NCBI GenBank assembly: GCA_022376925.1
Contig: JAIOJX010000002.1
Location: 66,302,001 to 66,366,000, forward strand
Direction: 5' to 3'
Length of the DNA stretch: 64,000 nucleotides
Origin: Tragulus kanchil
Lineage: Eukaryota > Chordata > Mammalia > Artiodactyla > Tragulidae
Part shown: one piece after another, positions 24,196-38,060 of the stretch
Layout: the number at the start of each line of letters is the position of its first letter
Position numbering within the stretch: the stretch's first letter is position 1
Translations under genes and position numbers: made by a program
Notes under the pieces: generated by a model
Database searches by the model: none
What the model was told of the DNA's origin: nothing
The model's input: the letters and a program-made list of their open reading frames with translations, nothing else

Positions 24196-26381
24196 TTCAT
24201 GAATTCCTCCTGCTGTTATTCCTCACCATCAAGATCTTTTTTGTAACCAATCAACCAACATTTAACGTCCTCTTCAACTTCATATTATGCAAAAGTATGG
24301 TTGGCATGCCATCTGTTTTCAACCAAACCATTAAGAAAATATCCTTCCAAACAAAACTGGAGAGGGTCCTTTACTAAACCAGATGCTTCCTGCTAACTGT
24401 ATATCAATCCATTGCTCACCACTCTGTCAAAGGTAATTCAAATAAGTAACATAAGATGATATACATGCATTTCTCTATGTGTTCCAAAAGAATTTAGCCT
24501 ATTATGCTTTCAGAAGTGCAAAATAATATGATTAATGAATTTTTTGTCAAATGCTTCTTTATCTTCCAGTCTAGCCACTCCATTAAAGAAAACAAACTAT
24601 TCAAATGACATGACCCATGCTAGTTTTAGCTGCATTGAAATCTAACTTTCTTATATTAAATCTTCTCCAATTTGACATCATGGCCATGTTGAGAAATATC
24701 TTTTGCTTTTTGAGAACTCAGATTAAACTTCAATGTATGAAGCTATTTTTGAAGCTTAGAATCATGACTTAGAATCATGATATGCAGAATCTAAAGAAGT
24801 AATTTTGTTCAGTGTCCTCTGTTTAGGAAAGACACGATTTAGGTCTTATAATAATGTGATTCTGAGTAATTGTCAACACAACTCTCTGTTTAAATACTTA
24901 TTAGATGCCAGATGCATTACAAGTACATAACTCTTACAGTGTGAGTGGCCCTTCAAGATTTCTCTACACTCAATAGAGCTACTGGCTTTGCAACACTCTT
25001 AAGAGAGATTCTCTGGTGTTGGAAAAGGGCAATTTCCAATTACTCAGGACATCAAGAAAGGTCTTTTACATTAATGGATAGTTTCTTAAATAGAAGCCAT
25101 ACTCTTCCTCTCTATGGAGCCTCCTTCACTTTGCCTTAACCCCAAAAGAATAAATCACATCCTTTTATTTAAATTATACTTGACAGAGTGCTAATGGATT
25201 GATACACAGTTTGCAGGAAGCCTCTGGCATCACCTCCTCCACGTGACAGCCTCAAGTTTCGGGAAGACATGATCCTGTTTTTTCTCTTTCTTCCTCTACG
25301 TCCAGGCTCTCCCATCTCTCCAAAACTCTCAGAATTCAACAAAAAAGATGACTACTCAAAGCTTGACAGAGCCTTCAGAAAGTTAATATTCTCTGAGTCA
25401 CGTTCAAGTCACAATCATACTGAGACAACCCACAGCAGCTGCAAAGAACTAGCTATCTTTACATCTACATACGAACAATTAAATTGCACAAAACTCATAA
25501 CTTTGGACAATCAATTCCCAAGGGACAATTACTAAGTCCTAGTTCAATTTTCAGGATAGTATTATTTAAAGAGGAGACAAAGAAATCTTTCATAATTGAC
25601 AGATTCAATCAAAAATCACATCAGTCACTACATGACTTATTGACCACTGGGAGTGGTGTCAATGGCTGCCCACACTCCTCAACAAACTAACCTCAACCCA
25701 CTAATCACACTTCTGGGAACCACTGCTGTCCACTATCAACCAACATTTGGTTTTTCAAATTAGTCTCCTAGCCCTAACGAAGTTCTTCTACAATACTGAG
25801 CTGCTGGAAGGACCATGACCACAGGTATCTCTCACCAGTAGAAGGATTGCTTTGGGTAGGACAGCCTTGATTTCTCTAAGCATTAGATATACAGATCCTT
25901 GGACCAACAGAAAAGTTAAAGTAACATCAAATGCCTTCTATTTGCCCCACATACAGTTCTTCCCTGCCATGGACTTAGAGCTCAAAACTAATATGCAAGA
26001 GTCCCTCAAAATTCCCTATCAACTTGACCTTTAAACAAGGGCACACGCACACTGCCAAAGAAGTGAACCTTCAAGATATCATCAAGAAGCAAGGGTCAAA
26101 AATTAGAATTTTAGCAAGATATCTTCTACTTATGAGAAGCACCCAGAGGGCAAGTCAAAGACTAGGACTGCCTTCATTTATGCTTAAGGATGGCAGTCTA
26201 GGAGCCCCAGATATGAATACAGTTCTTTCTGTTCCACTGGGATCATTCAGTGCAGTCTCCCAAGATCAGTTATAACACTGGAAGACCTGAGGGCAAGGAA
26301 TAGCGTGGTTGCTCCAAATGGCTACTGTAGGGGCAGAGGGTGTTATGCACAGGATACATCATTTGATAGAAGGAATATTAA

Positions 26382-28618
26382 CTCCACTATGACTCAGCTG
26401 AAAACTTGGTCTTGAAAAAAAAAAAAGTAGTGTGATAAAGTATGAAAGTTAATAAAGATATGAAAATATGGCACAAATTTCTTTAGCATTCAAAGTCAGG
26501 TTTTGTTTTTTTTTTTATTGCATCACTCAACTTTTGGGATCTTAGTTTCCCCCACTCCAAGGATGGAACCTGGGCCACCATAGTGAAAGCACCAAGTTCT
26601 AACCACTGGACTGCCAGGGAATTACCAAAAGCTAGTTTAGACTACAAGAAAGAGGCACAAGAATACAAAGTGGAAGGTGATCAACAACAAGGGGCCAGAG
26701 AATTTTCAAATCCTATGTCAAACTATTGTGTGAAGGGGAAAGAGAACCTAAAAAAAAGTTTAGCTTTGGATTTTCAAGATAAGATCAGACAATTTCTACA
26801 GTTCTCAAAAGGTTATGATGTGAGAGATCCATTGAATGAAATGGGGCAAACAATTGGGAAGGATTAACTTGGAGTCATTTGGTCAACTCCAAATTTTATC
26901 AATTGCTTACAGTTTTAGGCATGCACTTTATGGCAAACATTCTTTTAAAAAAAAGAAAACTAATGTTTTCTGAAGTGTTTATAGAAGCTGTAATCCACTT
27001 CCAGATCAACACAATCTCTAGCTTTACTAATTAATAACTGCCTCACAGTTATTAAAACTGTGAAGTTGGTTAAGTTTGTCTTCTGGCAAGAAGGTCCTGT
27101 CAAAAGGAGTCCAGCGACCCAAACCAGAGATTTCAGTAAAACTGAATGCTCTCTTTACTGATTCCTTTGTCCTCCCTCTCCATGAGGAAGTCAAATTGTT
27201 CACAACATCCATCTTACTGGAAATTGTACAACAGGTTTGCCACCTGAACCTACTGGGCAGATCAAGGCAAGCAAAAAACCTACAGAACTGAAGAGAACAA
27301 AGCAGGAGGAAAAGAATGCAAAGTGCGCCCTCTATCGGTCTATGTGTTTTAATATCTGGGGCTGGCTGGACAGCTGAACCCACGGATAAGTGAGACTAAG
27401 GCCATCAGAGTAGGAAAATTCTAAGTGTGCTGACCCAACAGCAAGAATCTAGTAGAAGCACACTTGACCAGAATTGAAGAGTGTTCTGCCTGGTTCTGCT
27501 CCACTATGACTCAGCTGAAAACTTGGTCTTGAAAAAAAAAAAAGTAGTGTGATAAAGTATGAAAGTTAATAAAGATATGAAAATATGGCACAAATTTCTT
27601 TAGCATTCAAAGTCAGGTTTTGTTTTTTTTTTTATTGCATCACTCAACTTTTGGGATCTTAGTTTCCCCCACTCCAAGGATGGAACCTGGGCCACCATAG
27701 TGAAAGCACCAAGTTCTAACCACTGGACTGCCAGGGAATTACCAAAAGCTAGTTTAGACTACAAGAAAGAGGCACAAGAATACAAAGTGGAAGGTGATCA
27801 ACAACAAGGGGCCAGAGAATTTTCAAATCCTATGTCAAACTATTGTGTGAAGGGGAAAGAGAACCTAAAAAAAAGTTTAGCTTTGGATTTTCAAGATAAG
27901 ATCAGACAATTTCTACAGTTCTCAAAAGGTTATGATGTGAGAGATCCATTGAATGAAATGGGGCAAACAATTGGGAAGGATTAACTTGGAGTCATTTGGT
28001 CAACTCCAAATTTTATCAATTGCTTACAGTTTTAGGCATGCACTTTATGGCAAACATTCTTTTAAAAAAAAAAGAAAAACTAATGTTTTCTGAAGTGTTT
28101 ATAGAAGCTGTAATCCACTTCCAGATCAACACAATCTCTAGCTTTACTAATTAATAACTGCCTCACAGTTATTAAAACTGTGAAGTTGGTTAAGTTTGTC
28201 TTCTGGCAAGAAGGTCCTGTCAAAAGGAGTCCAGCGACCCAAACCAGAGATTTCAGTAAAACTGAATGCTCTCTTTACTGATTCCTTTGTCCTCCCTCTC
28301 CATGAGGAAGTCAAATTGTTCACAACATCCATCTTACTGGAAATTGTACAACAGGTTTGCCACCTGAACCTACTGGGCAGATCAAGGCAAGCAAAAAACC
28401 TACAGAACTGAAGAGAACAAAGCAGGAGGAAAAGAATGCAAAGTGCGCCCTCTATCGGTCTATGTGTTTTAATATCTGGGGCTGGCTGGACAGCTGAACC
28501 CACGGATAAGTGAGACTAAGGCCATCAGAGTAGGAAAATTCTAAGTGTGCTGACCCAACAGCAAGAATCTAGTAGAAGCACACTTGACCAGAATTGAAGA
28601 GTGTTCTGCCTGGTTCTG
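26382..28618. repeat. Direct duplication D3, ~1.12 kb copies
   Basis: Copy 1 is 26382-27498 and copy 2 is 27499-28618, with no spacer. The only differences seen are lengths of A runs near 26947/28064 (3 nt in total). Each copy carries the same CHR fragment and the same chance ORFs (71, 94 and 118 codons), which therefore appear twice. Confidence 0.98.
26519..26626 (-). mobile_element. CHR-type SINE fragment (repeated at 27636-27743)
   Basis: Minus strand: GGTAATTCCCTGGCAGTCCA, GTTAGAACTTGGTGCTTTC, then GGTTCCATCCTTGG and AACTAAGATCCC-like sequence. It is the 5' two thirds of a CHR SINE. The second occurrence is the D3 copy. Confidence 0.72.
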
Positions 28619-29049
28619 ATCACTATGTGAACTGGCAGCGTGATATATACAAATTCCATTAATGGCAACACTGCATATCATCAGCTGGAAAATTACAACG
28701 CTGATTTCCAGAATTTGATATTACTGTTTAGTTCATGGGATAAAAATTAGACCACATGAGAAGTTTTAACAGAGCCCCTTACTGTGTTTGGTACTTTTAT
28801 AAACTTTTTGGTGAAATGGAGACAATTTAGCAACTATTGCCTTTGAGTAGAGGATTATTAGCCTAGCAATTATTTACTGAAATAAGTTTTGAGGTCATGT
28901 TTCCAATGTGTCCTCATATTGTGAAGTGCACACAAGGTCAATGGTTGAAAACCCACACACATAGAATAAACTTTTAGGAAACAAATGTCTATGTCAATTT
29001 GAAGCAGCCAACTGGCATCATGCTCATTAACAGGGTCTACCTCCTATTT

Positions 29050-29325
29050 ATTTTTCTGAATTTTGGCCTCTTTTTAAATTTGTTTATTTATGTATTTATC
29101 ATCCACCTTTATTCTTTGGCTTCTGTGGGCCTTCCATTGCAGTGGCCTCTCTCACTGCAGAGCACTGGCTCTGCACACATGCACGCCAGAGCACTGGCTC
29201 TTAACTGGACCAGCCACTTAACCAGCCGCTCTGCAGCACGTGGGATCTTCCTGGGCCAGGAATCAAACCGGTGCCCCTTTCACTGCAAGGTGGACTTCTC
29301 ACCCACTGGACCACCAGAGAAGCCC
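29050..29325 (-). mobile_element. CHR-like tRNA SINE, complete
   Basis: Minus-strand head GGGCTTCTCTGGTGGTCCAG, B box GGTTTGATTCC, middle AAGAGCCAGTGCTCTGGCGT, and tail GAATAAAGGTGGATGATAAA ending in AAAAAGAGGCC. Target-site duplication CTACCTCCTATTT (13 bp) lies at 29037-29049 and 29326-29338. More diverged than the 11826 copy. Confidence 0.92.
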
Positions 29326-29675
29326 CTACCTCCTATTTTTTAACTAATGCTTCCTAACCTCTTAAAGGAAAGATAAACCATGACCACTTTAAGACTACAG
29401 TGAAAGTTCTAGACTCTCTCTTTACACTCAAAAAAAATAAATAAATAAATTCTAATCAGGAGACTCAGAAAATCCCTGGACCCATCTCTGGATCCCAACT
29501 TAAGAAGCCTTGCTCAAAAAGAAATGTGCACAGCCAACTCTTTTTTAAGTACTATCTTTCAGCAAGTGATGAAAATCAAATGCTTTAAGTAAATTGTAAA
29601 GGTTTTCCCCCAAATGACTAGATAAGGGAAAGGAATATCTATAATTAGTTTCTCTACATTTTAAGAATAAAAATA

Positions 29676-29944
29676 GGACTTCCCTGGTGGTCCAGTGGGT
29701 AAAGAGTCTGCCTTGCACTGCAAGGAGCACCAGTTCGATCCCTGGCCCCAGAAGATCTCACGTGCCGCAGAGTAGCTGGACTGGTGTGTCCAATTACAAG
29801 CCAGCACTCTGGAGCACATGTGCCCACAGCCAGTGCTCTGCAATGAGAGGCCACTGCAATGGGAGATCCACACAGGCCAAAGAATAAAGATGAATGAAAA
29901 TAAATAAAAAACCAATAAAAGAGATCAAAATTAAAAAAAAAAAA
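29676..29944 (+). mobile_element. CHR-like tRNA SINE, complete
   Basis: Head GGACTTCCCTGGTGGTCCAG, B box GGTTCGATCCC, middle CAAGCCAGCACTCTGGAGCA, tail AATAAAGATGAATGAAAATA then AATAAAAGAGATCAAAATT and poly-A. No clear target-site duplication. It has lost most CpGs compared with the copies at 11826 and 18263. Confidence 0.9.
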
Positions 29945-31149
29945 ACTTATAAAAAAAGGGTCAAAATAATATTCACCAGCTTTTCCTTAACCTTGATTGG
30001 CTATTCTGATCATATGATGGTTTTATGATACATATGTATATGTATAAAATACATATATATACACCTACAACAAACATATTGATATACAAATGCACGCACA
30101 CACTCTCACAGACACACGTGTATTTGTTCTGGCTACTGGAGTGCCTGAAATAAAAGTTCCTATAATACATACTCAACAATAATGACTTAAAAAGTTAGCA
30201 ACACAAGTATGCAAGTTTTTACCAACTCACACTCACGGCCCTATACCTCATATACTCCACCCCTCAGCTTTCAGTTCCTTAACACCAGTTACTTTAGTAG
30301 CATTATTATGAGTAGGAAGTTCTGAGGCTCAGTAAAACTCTGGCTCCAGAGAACTCATGAATGGCTTCAAAGGTGATTTCTTCTTTAGAAATGAACACTT
30401 ATATTGAAAGTCTGCTGTGTACAGGAAAAAGCAGTGGGTTCAGGAGGGCTGGATTCTAGTTCTAGCTCTCTTCCACTTAACTATTAGTATTTTCAATAAC
30501 AGATTTCATTAAGCACCTCAGCTTCATTAGTCAAACCAGTCTCACCTCCTTCAAAGGATAGCAAAATGTCATTGCTCTCCTGGAAGGCACTGGACGAAAC
30601 TATGAGGTCTATTCACACCGACAGAACTTGTTCTAATACACACACATACACACATGCACACCCACAGACCCCTGTGTCTCTCACAGGTATGTCTACATAG
30701 CTATATTTATTATTCTAAAGAAATAAATTTAAGATTGAATGTTTGCCTGCACTAATTTGTTGTTAACATGATTGCCTTTTACAAAGATAAAACGTTTTTC
30801 TCTAAATAATGATTCATATAGACAAAGAGTTCCCATTTGGTCCTTTCTTTAGAAGTGGTTTTACATACAGGTGACACCCACAATTTCCACTCCCCTGCCC
30901 CAAACTCATCTGCCCTTTGGGATACTCTACACTCAAATAACAAACAGGCAAATAGGTACAGACAGAGGCACGAGTGTATTCTAAAATTCTGAAGATTTTC
31001 AGAGATTTCAGAATAAGGCTAGGCTGGGGATGCTTTTATACATAAGCATTGCTCATCTTTAAATTCTAAAGAACAATAATAAATAATGAAGTTACATCTA
31101 TTATTTAATTGTCCATTCAAACTTCAACTATGTGCAAAGCACTTCAAAT

Positions 31150-31605
31150 TTAAAAAGAGATTTCTAATGCAATTTGCAGCAACATGGATGAACCTAGAGA
31201 CTGTCATCTTGAGTGAAAGAAGTCAGAGAAGGAGAAATAGTGCATGCCATCCTTTATATGTGAAATTGAAGAGGAAATGACACAAATGAGCTTACAAAAC
31301 AGAAAAACACAAACAGTGAATGAACCTAAGGTTGCTGGAGAGAAGGGATAGTTAGGGAGTTTGAGATGGCCACATACACACTGCAATATTTAAAATGGAT
31401 AATCAACCAGGCCCGACTGTATAGCACAGGGAACTCTGCTCCACATTCTGCGGCAGCCTGGATGGGAGGGGAGCCGGGGGAGAATGGCCACCTATCTCTG
31501 TGTGGCCGAATCCCTTCACTGCTTACCTGAAACCATCACCACATTGTTAATGGGCTATGCCCCAATACAAAATAAAAAGCTGAAAGTTGAAAAATAAAAA
31601 CACTT
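31150..31605 (+). mobile_element. L1 3' end (ORF2 tail and 3' UTR)
   Basis: It has CAACATGGATGAACCTAGAG, GAGTGAAAGAAGTCAGAGAA and ACAAATGAGCTTACAAAACA (the 3' end of L1 ORF2). Then come CCGACTGTATAGCACAGGGA, CAGCCTGGATGGGAGGGG and CACCTGAAACC-like sequence, ending with GCCCCAATACAAAATAAAAAG. It is 5' truncated, and the AATAAAA tail is intact. Confidence 0.82.
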
Positions 31606-31959
31606 CTAAGTCGTTAGCATTGTTTTAAGAACAACCAACCAAATTGCAATACCTTTTCTGCTCAGCCACAACCTGTGGAGGAAGCATTCTGTTTGGCCTG
31701 GTTTGGGGAGTATTAAGAGGAGTCCGCCAAAGCTCTGCGGCAGAGGAGCTTAACATATAGTCAAGATGACACCTGTGGCAAAGTAACCAGACTAAAGGGA
31801 GAATGAGAGTCCTTTAGAAGTAGCATTAAAGGCCTAAAAAGCCTTGAGGGAAAATTGCAGGAAGGCTTCATAAAGGCAGTGACATTTTTTTGGCTGGACA
31901 CCACCACACGCTCAACAACGCAAAAACATGAACACACAATGGTATGGTTGAAAATGAAA

Positions 31960-33287
31960 TAAAGCAGCAAGGGAAAAGCAGCTAGTGACATACAAGGGAA
32001 AGCCCATACGTTTAACAGCTGATCTTTCAACAGAAACTCTACAGGGCAGAAGGGAAAGGCAGGACACATTTAAACAGCTAAAAGAAAATAATCTGCAACC
32101 AAGAATCCTCTACCCTGCAAGGATCTCATTCAAAATTGATGGAGAAATCAAAAGCTTTACAGATAAGCAAAAATTAAAAGAATTTAGTCACACCAAACCA
32201 GCCTTACAACAAGTGTTAAAGGGACTTATATAGACAAGTATAAGAGAAGAAAAAGATCCACAAAACAAAGCCATCATAACATCTAAGAAGATGACAATAG
32301 AATCATTTGTATCAATAACAACTTTGAATGTAAATGGATTAATGCCCCAACCAAAAGACACAGAGTGGCTGAATGGATTCAAAAACACGACCCATACATA
32401 TGCTGCCTCCAGGAAACTCACTTCAGACCTAGAGACACTTACAGACTGAAAGTAAGAGGATGGAAAAAGATATTCCATCCAAATGGAAATCAAAAGAAAG
32501 CTAGAGTAGCAATCCTCATATCAGACAAAATAGACCTAGAAATAAAGAAGATTCAAAGAGACAAGGCAGGACACTACATAATGATCAAGAGATCGATCCA
32601 AGAGGAAGACATAACAATCATAAATATCTATGCACCCAACACAGGAGCACCCCAATACATAAGACAAACACTTTCAGACATAAAAGAAGACATCGACACT
32701 AACACAATCATAGTAGGAGACTTGAACACTCCTCTCACACCAATGGACAGATCATCAAAACAGAAAATTAATAAAGAAACACAAGCCTTAAATGCCACAC
32801 TAGAAGAGATGGACCTCATGGATATCTTTAGGACGTTGCATCCAAAACCAGAAGAATATACTTTCTTCTCAAGTGCTCATGGAACATTCTCCAGGATAGA
32901 CAACAACTTGGGCCACAAATCAAACCTCAGTCAATTCAAGAAAATTGAAATTATATCAACCACCTTCTCGGACCACAATGCAGTGAGACTAGAGATCAAC
33001 TACAGGGGAAAAAATTGCTAAAAACACAAACACATGAAGATTAAACAACACATACCTAAAAAAACAACTGATTACCAAGCAAATCAAAGGAGAAATTAAA
33101 AAAATTCCTAGAAGAAAACAATAATGAACACACGACAGTGTAAAACCTATGGGATACTGCAAAAGCAGTTCTAAGAGGGAAGTTTATAGCAATTCAATCC
33201 TACCTCAAGAAACTAGGAAAATCTCAAACAGACAACCTAACCCTACGCTTAAAACAACTGGAGAAAGAAAATGAAATAAATCTAGTT
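31960..33287 (+). pseudogene. L1 fragment spanning ORF1 end and ORF2 start
   Basis: 31985-32233 encodes the C-terminal domain of L1 ORF1p (PIRLTADLSTETLQ, QPRILYPARISF, EIKSFTDKQKL). After an inter-ORF gap, ORF2 starts at 32291 (MTIESFVSITTLNVNGL). One base is lost at about 32340, and the frame continues from 32365 as the apurinic endonuclease domain. Visible there are AEWIQKHDPYICCLQETH (the ET pair), INIYAPN, VGDLNTPL and FSDHNAVRLEI, matching the N, E, D and SDH catalytic blocks of L1 endonuclease. A stop follows NYRGKNC, and L1-like sequence continues without a frame to about 33287. It is both 5' and 3' truncated and inactive. Confidence 0.9.
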
Positions 33288-35137
33288 TAAGCAGACAGTA
33301 CTTTCATGGCGATGGAAGGCTGGAAAAAGGCTGTGGTCAGATGGTGGAATACCCTTAAGTGTAAAGTGAAAGAAGTTGGAACTTATCCTGAAGTCAATAT
33401 GGAGACCTGGGAGGTTTGAGGCTTGTTAGCAAAGAAGTAACATGATCAGATGGGAGATGAGGAGTCAGTGAGGGTCTGAACTAGGAAATACTTTGGGGAA
33501 TGGAAAGTATAGGGTAGACATAAATGACCTTTCTGATGCCCACTAAGACTGAACAAACCAATAAAAGAGACAATAGGCAAGTCAAAGACTAAATCTAGGC
33601 TTCTAACCTTGGCACACACAGAAACCTGTGAACAGAAAAAAGGAGTACAAGTAGAGGAACACATTTAGGAGAGAGCATAGAAGAGGAAATGATTTGTCAA
33701 GTCTGAGTGTGCATGAAGTGGAAGATCTACCCATATATGACGGTACGTGAACTGTCTATATGGAAGTAGCTGAGAAATTAGAGTAATATAATCTGAAGGT
33801 CAAAAAAAACAGTGGGGGGAGATAGAGCTGAAGGACTTTACATGGAAAAAGCAATTAAGCATACAGGGATGGGTGATAAAGCCTCTCAAGGGAAAAAAGA
33901 AATACTACTCTACACCTAGGCTCAATAAGGAGAACAAAGAAGGAAATTCCCAGATATATGCGAGGGGAAATTAGAATGCAGTGTCACTTTAAAAAAAAAA
34001 AAAGACTTTCTTTGGAAAGAAATGATCATCTCTGGATTGGGAGGAAACAAAAGACTTTTTCTTTAAGGAAACTCTTTCCTAAAAAGGGAAATGATACAGG
34101 GGAAAAATTGCTAAAACACAAACACATGAAGATTAAACAACACATACCTAAAAAACCAACTGATTACCAAGCAAATCAAAGGAGAAATTAAAAAAATTCC
34201 TAGAAGAAAACAATAATGAACACACGACAGTGTAAAACCTATGGGATACTGCAAAAGCAGTTCTAAGAGGGAAGTTTATAGCAATTCAATCCTACCTCAA
34301 GAAACTAGGAAAATCTCAAACAGACAACCTAACCCTACGCTTAAAACAACTGGAGAAAGAAAATGAAATAAATCTAGTTTAAGCAGACAGTACTTTCATG
34401 GCGATGGAAGGCTGGAAAAAGGCTGTGGTCAGATGGTGGAATACCCTTAAGTGTAAAGTGAAAGAAGTTGGAACTTATCCTGAAGTCAATATGGAGACCT
34501 GGGAGGTTTGAGGCTTGTTAGCAAAGAAGTAACATGATCAGATGGGAGATGAGGAGTCAGTGAGGGTCTGAACTAGGAAATACTTTGGGGAATGGAAAGT
34601 ATAGGGTAGACATAAATGACCTTTCTGATGCCCACTAAGACTGAACAAACCAATAAAAGAGACAATAGGCAAGTCAAAGACTAAATCTAGGCTTCTAACC
34701 TTGGCACACACAGAAACCTGTGAACAGAAAAAAGGAGTACAAGTAGAGGAACACATTTAGGAGAGAGCATAGAAGAGGAAATGATTTGTCAAGTCTGAGT
34801 GTGCATGAAGTGGAAGATCTACCCATATATGACGGTACGTGAACTGTCTATATGGAAGTAGCTGAGAAATTAGAGTAATATAATCTGAAGGTCAAAAAAA
34901 ACAGTGGGGGGAGATAGAGCTGAAGGACTTTACATGGAAAAAGCAATTAAGCATACAGGGATGGGTGATAAAGCCTCTCAAGGGAAAAAAGAAATACTAC
35001 TCTACACCTAGGCTCAATAAGGAGAACAAAGAAGGAAATTCCCAGATATATGCGAGGGGAAATTAGAATGCAGTGTCACTTTAAAAAAAAAAAAAGACTT
35101 TCTTTGGAAAGAAATGATCATCTCTGGATTGGGAGGA
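33001..35137. repeat. Direct duplication D4, ~1.05 kb copies with altered tail
   Basis: Copy 1 is 33001-34045 and copy 2 is 34095-35137. Copy 2 therefore repeats the last 290 bp of the L1 fragment (34095-34381) plus unique sequence. Homopolymer lengths differ at the start of copy 2. After copy 1 comes a short tail (34046-34094) containing CTTTAAGGAAACTCTTTCCT. A similar CATTAAGGAAACTCTTTCCC stands at 35192-35211 behind 54 bp that copy 1 lacks. Confidence 0.96.
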
Positions 35138-35799
35138 CTGGAACAACATTGGCAGGATTGGCTTTGAGGTGAGTACTGAGCATGGATGACCATTAAGGAA
35201 ACTCTTTCCCTAAAAAAGGAGGTAGACACCAAGCTGTGACAGATTGAAGAGTGAGTGAGTGATTAACAATGAATGAATCATAAGGCAAGACCTGAGAATG
35301 GCTGAAATGAAGCAAAAGATTGGGAATTAAAATGAGAAAGAAGGAAATTAAGAACTTCAGGACAAGGAGGATAGCAGTGTGCTTGATGGAAGGGTCACTC
35401 ATACAGGAGGGTCCTAGAGAAGAGAAGCACAGGTGGGGAGTGGGTCTCGGAAGCAACAACACTGGGCCCTTACCCCTTCCCTTGCCTAGTCATTCACCCC
35501 TCATCAACAGCTCTCCTCTGTCCCCTGTCCTGTACCCAAGGAAAAATGGGAAAGATGAATAAAAATCCATTTGAGTCACAAAAAGTCAATCATCCATAGT
35601 CATATTACCCCACCTCTACACACCTACACATCCACATATATGCATGTATGGATACACATGGTTATATGTTATTTATTTACTTTATTAATTGGTGCCTTCC
35701 ACATATATTCCATGTATTGATGCCTTCCACATGTATGTTATTTATGTACTCTATTAATTGCTGTCTTCCACATGTATCCCAGCTAAAAATGTGGTTTAG

Positions 35800-38060
35800 C
35801 AGGTATTCCATGCTAAATTTATAAATACAACATGCAACACTATCTAATGGTCAGTCCTTGATTGCGGCAGATAATGGGGGAGAAGTAATGAGTATCACAA
35901 CATTTTCAACAACAGTTGAAATTTTTCAACTATTTTTTTTTTTTGTCCCACAGCTTATTACCTCCTTTTAGCAGGGTGGTTCTCAAGTATCATGTCAAAT
36001 GATTTGTCTGTCATCTATTTCCTGAACTTGGAAGGGTTAAGGAGTGCTTATTTCCAGGGGGAAAAAAAAGGTTCAAAAGAAGAAAAGAAGTAAAATAGTA
36101 GCCTGGATGAGCTAAAAACTGGCCAGTTGGTTTCTGAATAAATCAAGAGGCAGCTTTGCATTAAGCAATTAGAAGTGTCACTTCCAACTTGTGATTTCTG
36201 CAAACATTGGATTCTATCCAGACTGGATTCATAAACAGATAGTGAAAGTCAGAATTAAGTGGAGGCCTGATGAAATGTCACCTATTTTGAATCACTTCCA
36301 AATTCCAGAAGCAGAATAAGATATTGGTCGGGGCATGGCAACTTTCTAACCTCTATGCAGTATAAAGATACTAGCCAGAAAAATTCAGAATTATGTTGGA
36401 AGAAAAGCCCATTAACAAAAAAACAAAAGAAAAGAAAGAACGCATTTATGCTGCAAAGTGAAACATCACATCAGTTTTTCTGAAACACTCTGGAACTTAA
36501 AAAGCAAGCATACAAAATGCATTTTGAAGCTTTTTTAAGTGTAGGTTAATATGTTCCATGTGCCATTTTGTACATTGAAGGAATACTGTGAGAAATGAGC
36601 TATCATTAAAAGTACTTGTGAAGCTTGTAAATATCTCCACATCTCTCCATTCAATTTTTAAAAATACAAATTCAGCCCTACAAGTTTTAAGAAAAAAACA
36701 TGTCTTTTTAAAAAAAAAAACAAAAAAAACAACCACCAAAGTTGCCAGAAACATACAACACTATTTGTGATAAACATTTGTTTCATGGAAGAAACCAAAT
36801 CTAATCATAGGAAAGTGAGCAGTTATGGAGGGAGAGGCTGAAGCTTCAGCAGGGTTACAGCAGGAAACACTTGTCATACCATGCCCCCTACCATCAGACC
36901 ACCAGAAACACAGTGACAAGTCTGGAAGCTCAGGTATTCCATGCTAAATTTATAAATACAACATGCAACACTATCTAATGGTCAGTCCTTGATTGCGGCA
37001 GATAATGGGGGAGAAGTAATGAGTATCACAACATTTTCAACAACAGTTGAAATTTTTCAACTATTTTTTTTTTTTGTCCCACAGCTTATTACCTCCTTTT
37101 AGCAGGGTGGTTCTCAAGTATCATGTCAAATGATTTGTCTGTCATCTATTTCCTGAACTTGGAAGGGTTAAGGAGTGCTTATTTCCAGGGGGAAAAAAAA
37201 GGTTCAAAAGAAGAAAAGAAGTAAAATAGTAGCCTGGATGAGCTAAAAACTGGCCAGTTGGTTTCTGAATAAATCAAGAGGCAGCTTTGCATTAAGCAAT
37301 TAGAAGTGTCACTTCCAACTTGTGATTTCTGCAAACATTGGATTCTATCCAGACTGGATTCATAAACAGATAGTGAAAGTCAGAATTAAGTGGAGGCCTG
37401 ATGAAATGTCACCTATTTTGAATCACTTCCAAATTCCAGAAGCAGAATAAGATATTGGTCGGGGCATGGCAACTTTCTAACCTCTATGCAGTATAAAGAT
37501 ACTAGCCAGAAAAATTCAGAATTATGTTGGAAGAAAAGCCCATTAACAAAAAAACAAAAGAAAAGAAAGAACGCATTTATGCTGCAAAGTGAAACATCAC
37601 ATCAGTTTTTCTGAAACACTCTGGAACTTAAAAAGCAAGCATACAAAATGCATTTTGAAGCTTTTTTAAGTGTAGGTTAATATGTTCCATGTGCCATTTT
37701 GTACATTGAAGGAATACTGTGAGAAATGAGCTATCATTAAAAGTACTTGTGAAGCTTGTAAATATCTCCACATCTCTCCATTCAATTTTTAAAAATACAA
37801 ATTCAGCCCTACAAGTTTTAAGAAAAAAACATGTCTTTTTAAAAAAAAAAACAAAAAAAACAACCACCAAAGTTGCCAGAAACATACAACACTATTTGTG
37901 ATAAACATTTGTTTCATGGAAGAAACCAAATCTAATCATAGGAAAGTGAGCAGTTATGGAGGGAGAGGCTGAAGCTTCAGCAGGGTTACAGCAGGAAACA
38001 CTTGTCATACCATGCCCCCTACCATCAGACCACCAGAAACACAGTGACAAGTCTGGAAGC
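35800..38060. repeat. Direct duplication D5, 1.13 kb copies
   Basis: Copy 1 is 35800-36929 and copy 2 is 36931-38060, separated by a single T. The two 1130 bp copies look identical. No recognised element or gene lies inside; the paired 60- and 85-codon ORFs are chance frames. Confidence 0.98.

Noticed and set aside
26583..28503. Paired 94-, 118- and 71-codon ORFs as a duplicated gene
   Set aside because: They include CHR SINE sequence, lack any domain, and exist twice only because of D3.
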